Source: Kitasatospora setae KM-6054
GTDB taxonomy: Bacteria; Actinomycetota; Actinomycetes; Streptomycetales; Streptomycetaceae
Reading direction: 5' to 3'
Length of the DNA stretch: 64,000 nucleotides
Assembly: GCF_000269985.1 (NCBI RefSeq)
Contig: NC_016109.1
Location: 5,704,001 to 5,768,000, forward strand
How positions within the stretch are numbered: the first letter of the stretch is position 1; each line of letters starts with the position of its first letter. The translations under genes and the position numbers were made by a program. Below are positions 17,818 through 26,279 of the stretch, piece by piece. The notes beneath the pieces are model-generated. The model ran no database searches, was not told the origin of the DNA, and saw only the letters and a program-made list of their open reading frames with translations.

Positions 17818-18522
17818 GGGAGCCAGCATAGGGCTTCGGAGCAGGGCCGCGGTGGCCGGTCCGAGGCCGAGCAGGCGGGCGGCGGCCAGGTCGGCCGGGG
17901 TGTCGACGTCGCGCCGGACGGAGGGGACGCGCGGGAGGCGGAGCTCGGTGGCGCCGCCGGCCAGGTGCGCGGCGCGGGAGCCGGGGCCGAACGCCGGGCG
18001 GAGCGGGCCGCCGTCGGCGCCGGCCAGCAGCACGGTGCCGGTGCCGGGGGCGTCCGGCAGGAAGGCCCGGCCGTGCGGCGGCACCGCGGCGAGGACCCGG
18101 GCGAGCTCGGCGGGCCGGAGCGCGGGCAGGTCCGCGGAGAGGGTGGCGACGGGCGAGCGGGGGTGGCGCCGGAGGGCGCTCGCGGCGCCGTGCGCGAGCG
18201 CCGGGTTGAGGCCGCCGGGTTCGTCGGCCAGCACGTCGGCGCCCAGCGCGCGGAGCGCCGCGGCGGCGCGCGCGTCCCGGGTGACCACCAGGACGCGGCC
18301 GACGGCCGGGCAGGCGAGCGCGGCGGCGACGGTGTCGCGGGCGAAGGCGAGGGCGAGCCGGGGCCGCAGCGCGCCGAGCGCGGCCAGCCGGCTCTTCGCC
18401 TCGGCGAGCGGTTTCACCGGGACGACCACCGACCAGCCGGTCCGCGGCGGGTCCGCCGGGTCGCGGGGCCGCCCCGGGGCGGTGGGCCCGACGGCGGCGG
18501 GGCGTACGGTGTCCTCTGTCAT
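17584..18522 (-). CDS. cofC: 2-phospho-L-lactate (or PEP) guanylyltransferase CofC/FbiD with fused C-terminal extension
   Basis: CofC activates phospholactate or phosphoenolpyruvate with GTP during coenzyme F420 synthesis. The nucleotidyltransferase core is visible as WSVVVPVKPLAEAKSRLAAL near the N-terminus, ATLSADLPALRPAELARVLA and VPSVRRDVDTPADLAAARLL. The ATG at 18522 lies 7 bases after CACAAT, suggesting a leaderless mRNA; an ATG at 18531 is also in frame. The frame runs without a stop through about 77 extra residues that read like an independent small protein (17584-17817). The usual CofC ends near residue 230, so this is a fusion or a lost stop codon. Confidence 0.85.
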   Translation of the reverse strand: MTEDTVRPAAVGPTAPGRPRDPADPPRTGWSVVVPVKPLAEAKSRLAALGALRPRLALAFARDTVAAALACPAVGRVLVVTRDARAAAALRALGADVLADEPGGLNPALAHGAASALRRHPRSPVATLSADLPALRPAELARVLAAVPPHGRAFLPDAPGTGTVLLAGADGGPLRPAFGPGSRAAHLAGGATELRLPRVPSVRRDVDTPADLAAARLLGLGPATAALLRSPMLAPMQATAFTFEPTTRSGSVLLDDGTPVPFDGPAFDAGGLRLLRAGQRVRIRTTGEGADRRVVFLTLQTFPDPEADAARP

Positions 18523-18742
18523 CGGCGCCATTGTGGCGTCGGCCGGGGAGCCCTGGCCAGTGCGTCCCGGGGGGTGTCCCGGGCAGCGGGCCGGGCCGGT
18601 CGGCTGGTGGCGGTGGTGGCTGCTCGACACAGGCTCGGCTCCCGGGCGAGACTGGTCGGCGCCCCGGAGCCGCTGGTCGGCCCCGGCGAGGAGAGAGACC
18701 GCGGCGCAGTACGGGGCGCCGCACGGACGAGGAGGAGCTGGG

Positions 18743-19543
18743 GTGGCCCGCCGCACTAACGCCAGGTTCGGTAACGCCGACTACGGGATCTGGTACCGCT
18801 TCGCGGCGGTGCTCGTGAAGCCGGTGACCAATGCCCTGGCAAAGGCGGACTGGCGCGGCTGGGAGCACCTGCCCGAGAAGTCCGGCTTCATCGCCGCGGT
18901 GAACCACAACTCGGTGATCGACCCGGTGTTCTACGCGCACTGGCAGTACAACTCGGGCCGCCCGCCGCGGATCCTCGCGAAGTCCTCGCTGTTCTCGGTG
19001 CCGTTCATCGGCTTCATGCTGCGCAAGACCGGCCAGATCCCGGTGTTCCGGGAGTCCACCGACGCGGCCGAGGCGTTCCGGGCCGCGATCGACGCGGTGA
19101 ACGGCGGCCAGTGCGTGCAGTTCTACCCGGAGGGCACGCTGACCCGCGACCCGGAGCTGTGGCCGATGACCGGCAAGAGCGGCGCGGCCCGGGTCGCGCT
19201 GATGACGGGCGCGCCGGTGGTCCCGGTGGCGCACTGGGGCGCGCACGAGATCATCCCGCCGTACGGCAAGGGCAAGGGCAAGTACCGCCTGTTCCCGCGG
19301 CACCGGGTGGTCGTCGCGGCGGGCCCGCCGGTCGACCTGAGCAGGTACCAGGGGCAGGAGATCACCGCCCAGGTGCTCCGGGAGGCCACCGACGACATCA
19401 TGGCGGCGATCACCGCCGTGCTGGAGGACATCCGCGGCGAGCAGGCCCCGAAGGAGCGGTACGACATGCGCAAGGCCGCCAAGGACCGGGCCGCGGCCGC
19501 CCAGGCCAAGCGCGAGCGCGCCGCCGAGGAGGGCGGCCGGTGA
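18743..19543 (+). CDS. plsC: 1-acyl-sn-glycerol-3-phosphate acyltransferase
   Basis: This 266-residue membrane-associated PlsC-type enzyme adds the second acyl chain to make phosphatidic acid. Acyltransferase box I is IAAVNHNSVIDP (NHxxxxD), and box III is QFYPEGTLTRDPELW. The block APVVPVAHWGAHEIIPPYGK follows. The C-terminus is a charged Lys/Arg/Ala helix. The GTG at 18743 has GGAGGAG 5 bases upstream. The stop overlaps the gpsA start as GTGA, coupling two steps of phospholipid synthesis. Confidence 0.93.
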   Translation: MARRTNARFGNADYGIWYRFAAVLVKPVTNALAKADWRGWEHLPEKSGFIAAVNHNSVIDPVFYAHWQYNSGRPPRILAKSSLFSVPFIGFMLRKTGQIPVFRESTDAAEAFRAAIDAVNGGQCVQFYPEGTLTRDPELWPMTGKSGAARVALMTGAPVVPVAHWGAHEIIPPYGKGKGKYRLFPRHRVVVAAGPPVDLSRYQGQEITAQVLREATDDIMAAITAVLEDIRGEQAPKERYDMRKAAKDRAAAAQAKRERAAEEGGR

Positions 19544-20541
19544 CCCGCTGCGCGGTGATGGGGACGGGCTCCTGGGGCACCGTCTTCGCGATGATCCTGG
19601 CCGACGCGGGCTGCGAGGTGACGCTCTGGGGGCGCCGCCAGGAGCTGGCCGACGCGATCAACCGGGACCACGTCAACCGGGACTACCTGCCCGGGCTGGT
19701 GCTGCCCGCGGGCATCCGGGCCACCGCGGACGCCGCCGAGGCGCTGGCCGGCGCGGACTTCGCGGTGCTCTCGGTGCCGTCCCAGACGCTGCGCGACAAC
19801 CTCGCGCTCTGGGCGCCGCTGATCGAGCCGCAGACCGCGCTGGTCAGCCTGATGAAGGGCGTCGAGCTGGGCACCGTGAAGCGGATGAGCGAGGTGATCG
19901 CCGAGGTCGCCGGGGTCGGCCCGGAGCGGGTCGTGGTGGTGTCCGGCCCGAACCTGGCCGGCGAGATCGCCAACCGGCAGCCCGCCGCGACGGTGGTGGC
20001 GTGCGCCGACGAGGCGGTCGCCAAGCGCTTCCAGAAGGCCTGCCACACCCCGTACTTCCGCCCGTACACCAACACCGACGTGGTCGGCTGCGAACTGGGC
20101 GGCGCGGTGAAGAACGTGATCGGCCTGGCGGTCGGCATGGCCAACGGCATGGGCCTGGGCGACAACACCAAGGCGACGCTGATCACCCGCGGGCTGGCCG
20201 AGACCACCCGGCTGGGCCTGGTGCTGGGCGCCGACCCGCACACCTTCGCCGGGCTGGCCGGCATGGGCGACCTGGTGGCGACCTGCTCCTCGCCGCTGTC
20301 CCGGAACAACACCTTCGGCACCAACCTGGGCCGCGGCATGACGCTGGCCGAGACGATCGCCGCCACCAGCCAGACCGCCGAGGGCGTGAAGTCCTGCGAG
20401 TCGGTGCTCGACCTGGCCCGGCGCAACGGGGTCGACATGCCCATCGTGGAGGCCGTCGTCGACGTGGTGCACAAGGGCCGGCCGACCCAGGAGGTACTCG
20501 AAGGGCTGATGGCCCGTTCGGCCAAGCCTGAGCGCCGCTGA
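19540..20541 (+). CDS. gpsA: NAD(P)-dependent glycerol-3-phosphate dehydrogenase
   Basis: GpsA has 333 residues, the standard length. It reduces dihydroxyacetone phosphate to sn-glycerol-3-phosphate for phospholipids. The Rossmann motif is MGTGSWGTVFA near the N-terminus. The catalytic Lys region is GAVKNVIGLAVGMANGMGLG, followed by LAGMGDLVATCSSPLSRNN. The GTG start overlaps the plsC stop by four bases. ddl follows after 30 bases. Confidence 0.96.
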   Translation: MTRCAVMGTGSWGTVFAMILADAGCEVTLWGRRQELADAINRDHVNRDYLPGLVLPAGIRATADAAEALAGADFAVLSVPSQTLRDNLALWAPLIEPQTALVSLMKGVELGTVKRMSEVIAEVAGVGPERVVVVSGPNLAGEIANRQPAATVVACADEAVAKRFQKACHTPYFRPYTNTDVVGCELGGAVKNVIGLAVGMANGMGLGDNTKATLITRGLAETTRLGLVLGADPHTFAGLAGMGDLVATCSSPLSRNNTFGTNLGRGMTLAETIAATSQTAEGVKSCESVLDLARRNGVDMPIVEAVVDVVHKGRPTQEVLEGLMARSAKPERR

Positions 20542-20571
20542 CCGGAATCGGACGGTAGTCTCAACGCCGAT

Positions 20572-21714
20572 ATGAGCATCGAACAGACCTCCCCGAACCA
20601 GGCGGCCAAGCCGCGCGTCGCGATCGTCTTCGGCGGTCGCAGCTCCGAGCACGGCGTGTCCGTGGTCACCGCCGCCAGCGTGCTGCGTTCGATCGACCGC
20701 GCCAAGTACGAGGTGCTGCCGATCGGCATCACCCACGAGGGCCGGTGGGCCCTGGTCGGCGACGAGCCGTCCCGGATGGCCATCACCGACGGCCGGATGC
20801 CGGACGTCGACCAGGTCGCCGAGTCCACCGAGGGCCAGGTCACGCTGCCCGCCGCCCCCGGCAACCGCGAGGTGGTGTGGAGCGAGCCCGGCGCCGCGCC
20901 GAAGGTCCTCGGCGAGGTCGACGTGGTGCTCCCGCTGCTGCACGGCCCGTGGGGCGAGGACGGCACCCTGCAGGGCCTGCTGGAGCTCTCCGGCGTCCCG
21001 TACGTGGGCTCCGGCGTGCTGGCCTCCGCGGTCGGCATGGACAAGGAGTTCACCAAGCGGATCATCGAGTCGCTCGGCCTGTACGCGGGCGAGTACACGG
21101 TGCTCAAGCCGCGCGAGTGGGAGTCCGAGGCGGGCCGCGCCGCCGCCCGCGAGCGGATCGCCGCGCTCGGCCTGCCGCTGTTCGTCAAGCCCTGCCGGGC
21201 CGGCTCCTCGATCGGCATCACCAAGGTCAAGGACCTCGCCGACCTGGACGCCGCGGTCGAGGAGGCCCGCCGCCACGACCCCAAGGTGATCGTGGAGAAG
21301 GGCGTCGAGGGCCGCGAGATCGAGTGCGGCGTGCTGGAGTTCGAGGACGGCCCGCGCGCCTCGGTGCCCGCCGAGGTGCTGGTCGACGGCGACTTCGAGT
21401 TCTACGACTTCGAGGCCAAGTACATCGACTCCTCCGAGGTCCGGATCCCCGCCGAGCTCACCGCCGCCGAGCAGGCCGAGATCCGCCGGCAGGCCGTCGA
21501 GGTCTTCGACGGCCTCGGCTGCGAGGGCCTGGCCCGGGTCGACTTCTTCCTGCTGGCCGACGGCCGCTGGATGGTCAACGAGGTCAACACGATGCCCGGC
21601 TTCACCCCGATCTCGGCCTACCCCAAGATGTGGGAGGCCACCGGCGTGCCCTACGCCGAGCTGATCGACCGCCTGCTGGCGGCCGCGCTGCGCCGCTCCA
21701 CCGGCCTGCGCTGA
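20572..21714 (+). CDS. ddl: D-alanine--D-alanine ligase
   Basis: This ATP-grasp ligase has 380 residues and makes the D-Ala-D-Ala dipeptide of peptidoglycan. Key segments are VFGGRSSEHGVSVVTAASV near the start, LHGPWGEDGTLQGLLEL, SGVLASAVGMDKEFTKRI, FVKPCRAGSSIGITKV and the metal-binding VNEVNTMPGFTPISAYPKMW. The residue context (EH, then GPWGED) fits a D-Ala-D-Ala rather than a D-Ala-D-Lac enzyme. TAGTCT lies 13 bases before the start region, so it probably also has its own promoter. Confidence 0.96.
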   Translation: MSIEQTSPNQAAKPRVAIVFGGRSSEHGVSVVTAASVLRSIDRAKYEVLPIGITHEGRWALVGDEPSRMAITDGRMPDVDQVAESTEGQVTLPAAPGNREVVWSEPGAAPKVLGEVDVVLPLLHGPWGEDGTLQGLLELSGVPYVGSGVLASAVGMDKEFTKRIIESLGLYAGEYTVLKPREWESEAGRAAARERIAALGLPLFVKPCRAGSSIGITKVKDLADLDAAVEEARRHDPKVIVEKGVEGREIECGVLEFEDGPRASVPAEVLVDGDFEFYDFEAKYIDSSEVRIPAELTAAEQAEIRRQAVEVFDGLGCEGLARVDFFLLADGRWMVNEVNTMPGFTPISAYPKMWEATGVPYAELIDRLLAAALRRSTGLR

Positions 21715-21715
21715 G

Positions 21716-21728
21716 GCCCCGCCGGGGC
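21716..21728. terminator. Short hairpin between convergent ddl and DUF3515 gene
   Basis: GCCCC (21716-21720) and GGGGC (21724-21728) form a compact stem. It almost fills the 15-base gap between two convergent stops. It is short, so termination activity is uncertain. Confidence 0.4.
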
Positions 21729-21729
21729 G

Positions 21730-22263
21730 CTAGTCGTCCTGGCACTTCGAGTCGTCCGTCCCGTCGATCACCGGGACGGACGACCGGATCGCCGCCGCGA
21801 ACGAGGACAGCGGGTCCGCGTAGTTGCCGTAGGCGCCGGCCGGGACCTCCACCTCCACGTACGCCTTGCGCAGCCCGGTGGCGAAGCGGTAGCCGCCGCT
21901 GCCGTCCTCGTCCATGCCCCAGCTGACGCCGTCCACGCAGGGGCCCTTGCGGTCGAACGCGTCCAGGTAGGCCGGGCGGTCGCCGCCGCAGGTCAGCACG
22001 GTGCGCGGGGCGGACGCCCAGGCGGCGGTGTACGGGGAGGCCGGGGACGGGTCCCGGCGGGCGTGCCCCAGCAGCTCGGCGGGCAGCGCGGCGTCCAGCG
22101 CCCGGCAGTAGCCGGCCGCCTCGGCGCCCGGCACCGGCGGGGCGACGTCCGGCTCGCCGCTCCAGGACGCGACCAGGCCGGCCGTGCAGGCCAGCAGCAC
22201 GGCGGGCGGGGCCAGCCAGCGCACCGGGGCGGGCAGGCGGTTCAGCAGGTCGCGGTAGGACAC
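21730..22263 (-). CDS. DUF3515 family membrane-anchored protein
   Basis: The product has 177 residues with one N-terminal membrane helix (WLAPPAVLLACTAGLVASW, about residues 15-33) and an exported domain. Paired cysteines (AGYCRALDAALP, VLTCGGDRP, GPCVDGVSWG and a C-terminal SKCQDD) suggest disulphides outside the membrane. The family is conserved in actinobacteria; its function is unknown. GTG start at 22263. TACCAT (22270-22275, read on the minus strand) ends six bases before it, suggesting a leaderless mRNA. Confidence 0.85.
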   Translation of the reverse strand: MSYRDLLNRLPAPVRWLAPPAVLLACTAGLVASWSGEPDVAPPVPGAEAAGYCRALDAALPAELLGHARRDPSPASPYTAAWASAPRTVLTCGGDRPAYLDAFDRKGPCVDGVSWGMDEDGSGGYRFATGLRKAYVEVEVPAGAYGNYADPLSSFAAAIRSSVPVIDGTDDSKCQDD

Positions 22264-22282
22264 CGCACGATGGTAGTCCGCC

Positions 22283-22516
22283 CTACAGCCGCACCACCGG
22301 ACAGGTCAGGGTGCGGGTGATCCCCTCGACCTGCTGCACGTTGGCCACCACCAGGCGGCCCAGTTCGTCGATCGACTCCGCCTCGGCGCGGACGATCACG
22401 TCGTACGGGCCCGTCACGTCCTCGGCGGTGACCACTCCGGCGATCTTGGCGATGGACTCGGCTACCGCGGTGGCCTTGCCCACCTCGGTCTGGATCAGGA
22501 TGTACGCCTGCACCAC
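22283..22516 (-). CDS. Lrp/AsnC ligand-binding (RAM) domain protein
   Basis: The product is a 77-residue stand-alone RAM domain without the DNA-binding half of Lrp. It starts MVQAYILIQTEVGKA and contains VTAEDVTGPYDVIVRAEAES and VQQVEGITRTLTCPVV. Such domains bind amino acids and form oligomers. The first of two tandem GTG codons (22516) has GGAGG 6 bases upstream. Its role in this neighbourhood is unclear; it is divergent from thiL. Confidence 0.9.
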   Translation of the reverse strand: MVQAYILIQTEVGKATAVAESIAKIAGVVTAEDVTGPYDVIVRAEAESIDELGRLVVANVQQVEGITRTLTCPVVRL

Positions 22517-22684
22517 GGGGGACCTCCAGGCGGCTGGGTGGGGTGGACGTGCTGACCGGCAGTCTGATCACCACGCTACCGCGCCCGGGTGCCGACCGGG
22601 GAGACCCCGGACGGCCCCGGAAGGCGTACGCTGCGCGCGGGGGCGCACACCAAACGGACACGGGGAACGCGGGAGGACGGGCTG

Positions 22685-23653
22685 ATGCAGGGGACCGTGG
22701 GCGAGCTCGGCGAGTTCGGGCTCATCCGGGAGCTGACCGCGCGGCTGCCGATGACCCCGGCGGTGGAGCTCGGACCCGGCGACGACGCGGCCGTGGTCAA
22801 GACGCCCGACGGGCGGGTGGTCGCCACCACCGACGTGCTGATCGAGGGCCGGCACTTCCGCCGCGACTGGTCCACCGCCTACGACGTCGGCCGCAAGTGC
22901 GCCGCGCAGAACCTCGCCGACATCGCCGCGATGGGCGCCGTCCCGACCGCGCTGCTGCTCGGCCTGGTCACCCCCGCCGACCTGCCCACCACCTGGGCCA
23001 CCGAGCTGATGGACGGGCTGCGCGACGAGTGCCAGGTGGCCGGCGCGACCGTGGTCGGCGGCGACGTGGTGCGCGGCGACACCATCACGCTCGCCATCAC
23101 GGCGCTCGGCGACCTGCAGGGCCGGCGCCCGGTGACGCGCTCCGGCGCGCAGGTCGGGGACGTGGTCGCGGTCACCGGCTGGCTCGGCTGGTCCGCCGCC
23201 GGGCTGACCGTCCTGCAGCGCGGCTTCCGCTCCCCGCGGGCCTTCGTCGAGGCGCACCGCCGCCCCGAGCCGCCGTACCACGCCGGCCCGGCCGCCAGCG
23301 AGCTCGGCGCCACCGCCATGGTCGACGTCTCCGACGGCCTGGTCGCCGACCTCGGCCACGTCGCCCGGGCCAGCGACGTCGACATCGACCTGCGCGCCGC
23401 CGACTTCGACGTCCCCGCGCAGATGGCCGACATCGGGCAGGCGGTCGGCGTCGACCCGCTGGTCTGGGTGCTCTCCGGCGGCGAGGACCACGCGATCGTC
23501 GCGACCTTCCCCAAGTCGGCCCCGCTGCCCGCCCGTTGGCGGGTCATCGGCGAGGTCGTCCGGACCGCCCGCCCCGGCCGCGGCGGCACCGTCACGGTCG
23601 ACGGCGCCCCCTGGGACCGCACCGCCGGCTGGGACCACTTCGCCGACGAGTAG
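22685..23653 (+). CDS. thiL: Thiamine-monophosphate kinase
   Basis: ThiL has 322 residues and phosphorylates thiamine phosphate to the active pyrophosphate with ATP. Characteristic motifs are ELGPGDDAAVV near residue 33, TTDVLIEGRHFRRDW, NLADIAAMGA and MVDVSDGLVADLGHVA. The start ATG at 22685 follows GGGAGGA by 8 bases; longer frames upstream lack ribosome sites. It heads a thiL-pfkA-thiD arrangement on one strand. Confidence 0.95.
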   Translation: MQGTVGELGEFGLIRELTARLPMTPAVELGPGDDAAVVKTPDGRVVATTDVLIEGRHFRRDWSTAYDVGRKCAAQNLADIAAMGAVPTALLLGLVTPADLPTTWATELMDGLRDECQVAGATVVGGDVVRGDTITLAITALGDLQGRRPVTRSGAQVGDVVAVTGWLGWSAAGLTVLQRGFRSPRAFVEAHRRPEPPYHAGPAASELGATAMVDVSDGLVADLGHVARASDVDIDLRAADFDVPAQMADIGQAVGVDPLVWVLSGGEDHAIVATFPKSAPLPARWRVIGEVVRTARPGRGGTVTVDGAPWDRTAGWDHFADE

Positions 23654-23781
23654 TCGCCCTCCCGGGTGAGGCGCCGCCGACCGCGTAGTGTTGCGCCTGT
23701 CGGGCGGACCGGCAGCGTCGACGGTCCGGTCCACCTACGTACGCGGGGGCGCGCCCCCCGGGAGCAGGGAGCCCAGCCACC

Positions 23782-24807
23782 ATGCGAATCGGCGTCCTCA
23801 CCAGCGGCGGCGACTGCCCCGGCCTCAACGCGGTGATCCGCTCGGTCGTGCACCGCGGCACCGACGTGCACGGCGACGAGATCCTCGGCATCGAGGACGG
23901 CTTCCTCGGCCTGATCGAGGGCCGCGCCCGCCCGCTCTCGCACGACGACGTCACCGGCCTGCTCACCCTCGGCGGCACCATCCTCGGCTCCGCCCGGGTG
24001 CAGCGCGACAAGATCCGCTGGGCGGTCGAGAACTCCCGGCAGCTCGCCGCGAACCTCGGCATCGACGCGCTGATCGCGATCGGCGGCGAGGGCACCCTGA
24101 CCGCCGCCAAGCTGTTCAGCGACGCCGGACTGCCCGTCGTCGGCGTCCCCAAGACCATCGACAACGACATCGACGCCACCGACGTCACCTTCGGCTTCGA
24201 CACCGCCGTGCACGTCGCCACCGAGGCCATCGACCGGCTGAAGACCACCGCCGAGTCGCACCAGCGGGTCATGGTGGTCGAGCTGATGGGCCGGCACACC
24301 GGCTGGATCACCCTCACCGCGGGCATGGCCGGCGGCGCCCACGGCATCCTGATCCCGGAGAAGCCCTTCGACATCGAGGCCGTCGCCCGGATGATCGAGG
24401 AGCGCTTCCAGCGCGGCAAGAAGTTCGCCATCATCGCGGTCGCCGAGGGCGCCCAGCCGCTGCCCGGCACGCTGCGCTTCGAGCACGGCCAGGTCGACCA
24501 GTTCGGTCACCAGACCTTCGGCGGGATCGGCACCCGGCTCGCCATCGAGCTGGAGAACCTGCTCGGCAAGGAGGCCCGGCCGGTCATCCTCGGCCACACC
24601 CAGCGCGGCGGCACCCCCACCGCGCTCGACCGGGTGCTCGCCACCCGCTTCGGCTGGCACGCCGTCGAGGCCGTCCACAAGGGCGCGTTCGGGCACTTCA
24701 CCGCGCTGCGCGGCACCGAGATCCACCTCACCCCGATCGCCGACGCCGTGGTCCAGCTCAAGACCGTCCCGGAGGACCGCTGGAGCGAGTCCGAGGCCGT
24801 GCTCTGA
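23782..24807 (+). CDS. pfkA: 6-phosphofructokinase
   Basis: This glycolytic phosphofructokinase has 341 residues. It begins [27 protein letters not shown] carries Gly at the position that distinguishes ATP-dependent enzymes from PPi-dependent ones (Asp). PKTIDNDID keeps the Lys typical of the actinomycete subgroup related to PPi enzymes. MGRHTGWI and [13 protein letters not shown] complete the sugar site. I therefore predict ATP use. It sits between thiL and thiD, a place where I do not recall a pfk in S. coelicolor. Confidence 0.94.
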   Translation: MRIGVLTSGGDCPGLNAVIRSVVHRGTDVHGDEILGIEDGFLGLIEGRARPLSHDDVTGLLTLGGTILGSARVQRDKIRWAVENSRQLAANLGIDALIAIGGEGTLTAAKLFSDAGLPVVGVPKTIDNDIDATDVTFGFDTAVHVATEAIDRLKTTAESHQRVMVVELMGRHTGWITLTAGMAGGAHGILIPEKPFDIEAVARMIEERFQRGKKFAIIAVAEGAQPLPGTLRFEHGQVDQFGHQTFGGIGTRLAIELENLLGKEARPVILGHTQRGGTPTALDRVLATRFGWHAVEAVHKGAFGHFTALRGTEIHLTPIADAVVQLKTVPEDRWSESEAVL

Positions 24808-24838
24808 CCCGGCCGGGCGGGTCGGTAGGTTGGGGCGC

Positions 24839-25645
24839 ATGAGCACCGAAACCGCCGCCCCGCCCCGAGTCCTCACCGTCGCCGGCTCCGACAGCGGCGG
24901 CGGTGCGGGCATCCAGGCCGACCTCAAGGCGATGCTGGCCCTCGGCGTGCACGGCATGAGCGTCATCACCGCCGTCACCGCGCAGAACTCGCTCGGCGTC
25001 CAGGGCTACTGGGAACTGCCCGCCGAGGCCGTCCGCGCCCAGTACCGCAGCGTCGTCGACGACATCGGCGTGCAGGCCGTCAAGACCGGCATGCTCGCCT
25101 CGATCGAACTCGTCGAGACCGTCGCCGACCTGCTCGCCGACGCCCCCGCCCCGGTCGTCGTCGACCCGGTCGGCGTCTCCAAGCACGGCGACGCGCTGCT
25201 CGCCGCGAACGCCGTCGCCACCCTCCGCGGCCGGCTGCTGCCGGTCGCCACCCTGGCCACCCCCAACCTGCACGAGGTCACCCAGCTCACCGGGATCACC
25301 GTCACCGGCGAGCGCGACATGCTCGACGCCGCCAAGGCGCTGCGCGACCTCGGCCCCGACTGGGCCCTGATCAAGGGCGGCCACCTCGACGGCGAGGCCG
25401 CCGACCTGCTGCTCGGCCCCGACGGGCAGACCCACTGGTACCGGGCGCCCCGCCACGACAACCGGCACACCCACGGCACCGGCTGCACCCTCGCCAGCGC
25501 CGTCGCCGCCCAGCTCGCCAAGGGCGACCCGGTGCCGCAGGCCGTCGCCCGCGCCAAGGCGTACGTCACCGGCGCCATCGCGCACGGCTTCGCGCTCGGC
25601 GCCGGCATCGGCCCGGTGGACCACTTCTGGCAGGCCAGGGACTGA
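24839..25645 (+). CDS. thiD: Hydroxymethylpyrimidine/phosphomethylpyrimidine kinase
   Basis: ThiD has 268 residues from the ATG at 24839. It phosphorylates HMP and HMP-P for thiamine synthesis. Ribokinase-fold motifs are [19 protein letters not shown] near residue 15, [25 protein letters not shown] and [26 protein letters not shown] (24826-24831) ends 7 bases before the ATG, so the gene may be leaderless. It ends before a pair of back-to-back terminators facing rpmB. Confidence 0.95.
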   Translation: MSTETAAPPRVLTVAGSDSGGGAGIQADLKAMLALGVHGMSVITAVTAQNSLGVQGYWELPAEAVRAQYRSVVDDIGVQAVKTGMLASIELVETVADLLADAPAPVVVDPVGVSKHGDALLAANAVATLRGRLLPVATLATPNLHEVTQLTGITVTGERDMLDAAKALRDLGPDWALIKGGHLDGEAADLLLGPDGQTHWYRAPRHDNRHTHGTGCTLASAVAAQLAKGDPVPQAVARAKAYVTGAIAHGFALGAGIGPVDHFWQARD

Positions 25646-25655
25646 CGGCGGACAG

Positions 25656-25697
25656 CCGGAAGGGGCGTCCCAGGAGAACCTGGAACGCCCCTTCCGG
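25656..25697 (+). terminator. Terminator of thiD
   Basis: Outer arms of 13 bases (25656-25668 and 25685-25697) and an inner CCAGG/CCTGG stem (25670-25674 and 25679-25683) close an AGAA loop. It starts 11 bases after the thiD stop. Confidence 0.85.
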
Positions 25698-25713
25698 TAC
25701 GGCACCGGCAAAG

Positions 25714-25761
25714 CCGTGAGCCGACCGCGGTCCCCCCGGAAGGGGCGTGGTCGGCTCACGG
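25714..25761 (-). terminator. Terminator of rpmB
   Basis: Arms CCGTGAGCCGACC (25714-25726) and GGTCGGCTCACGG (25749-25761) with inner C-run/G-run pairing lie just beyond the rpmB stop on the minus strand. They form a back-to-back pair with the thiD terminator. Confidence 0.8.
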
Positions 25762-25793
25762 GAAAACCGGTGACCGGCGTACCGGCCTGCGCG

Positions 25794-25979
25794 TCAGCGC
25801 GAGACCTTACCGGCCTTGATGCACGAGGTGCAGACGTTGAGCCGCTTCGGCGTCCGCCCGATCACAGCGCGCACCGTCTGAATGTTGGGGTTCCAACGAC
25901 GGGGGGTGCGGCGGTGCGAGTGGGAGATGCTGTTGCCGAAGCCCGGGCCCTTGCCGCAGACGTCACAGTTGGCAGCCAC
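25794..25979 (-). CDS. rpmB: 50S ribosomal protein L28 (zinc-ribbon form)
   Basis: L28 has 61 residues from the GTG at 25979. Two Cys pairs, CDVCGKG at the N-terminus and CTSCIKAG at the C-terminus, make this the zinc-binding (C+) form. Streptomycetes often carry Zur-repressed C-minus paralogues elsewhere. Central segments [19 protein letters not shown] are typical. A longer start at 25988 is in frame but adds three residues the family lacks. The gene is monocistronic. Confidence 0.96.
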   Translation of the reverse strand: MAANCDVCGKGPGFGNSISHSHRRTPRRWNPNIQTVRAVIGRTPKRLNVCTSCIKAGKVSR

Positions 25980-26279
25980 AGGAGTCACTCCAAGACTTCA
26001 GATCAGGTACTTGTCACTAGCCCGGGGTGCTCCAGGCAACCGGGAGAGCATACAACGGTGACTCCCGCTCAACGAAACTACCACGATCGCGCGGGTGATC
26101 GTTCCCCCGAGCCGGGCCCGAGCAGGGGGCCGACCAGGGGCCGGACCAGGGCCCGAGCGGAGGCCGGGCCGGGCCCGAGCCTGCGGCGGGCACCCCCGCG
26201 GGGGCCGATAACCTGCCAGCATCGCCCCTCGCCACCGCGTCCCGTCGTGTTCCCGTGGCGTTCATCCGGAGGAGACCTG

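Noticed and set aside
22520-25650. TPP riboswitch near thiL or thiD
   Set aside because: I looked for the conserved THI-box core upstream of both genes and saw none; thiD appears leaderless.
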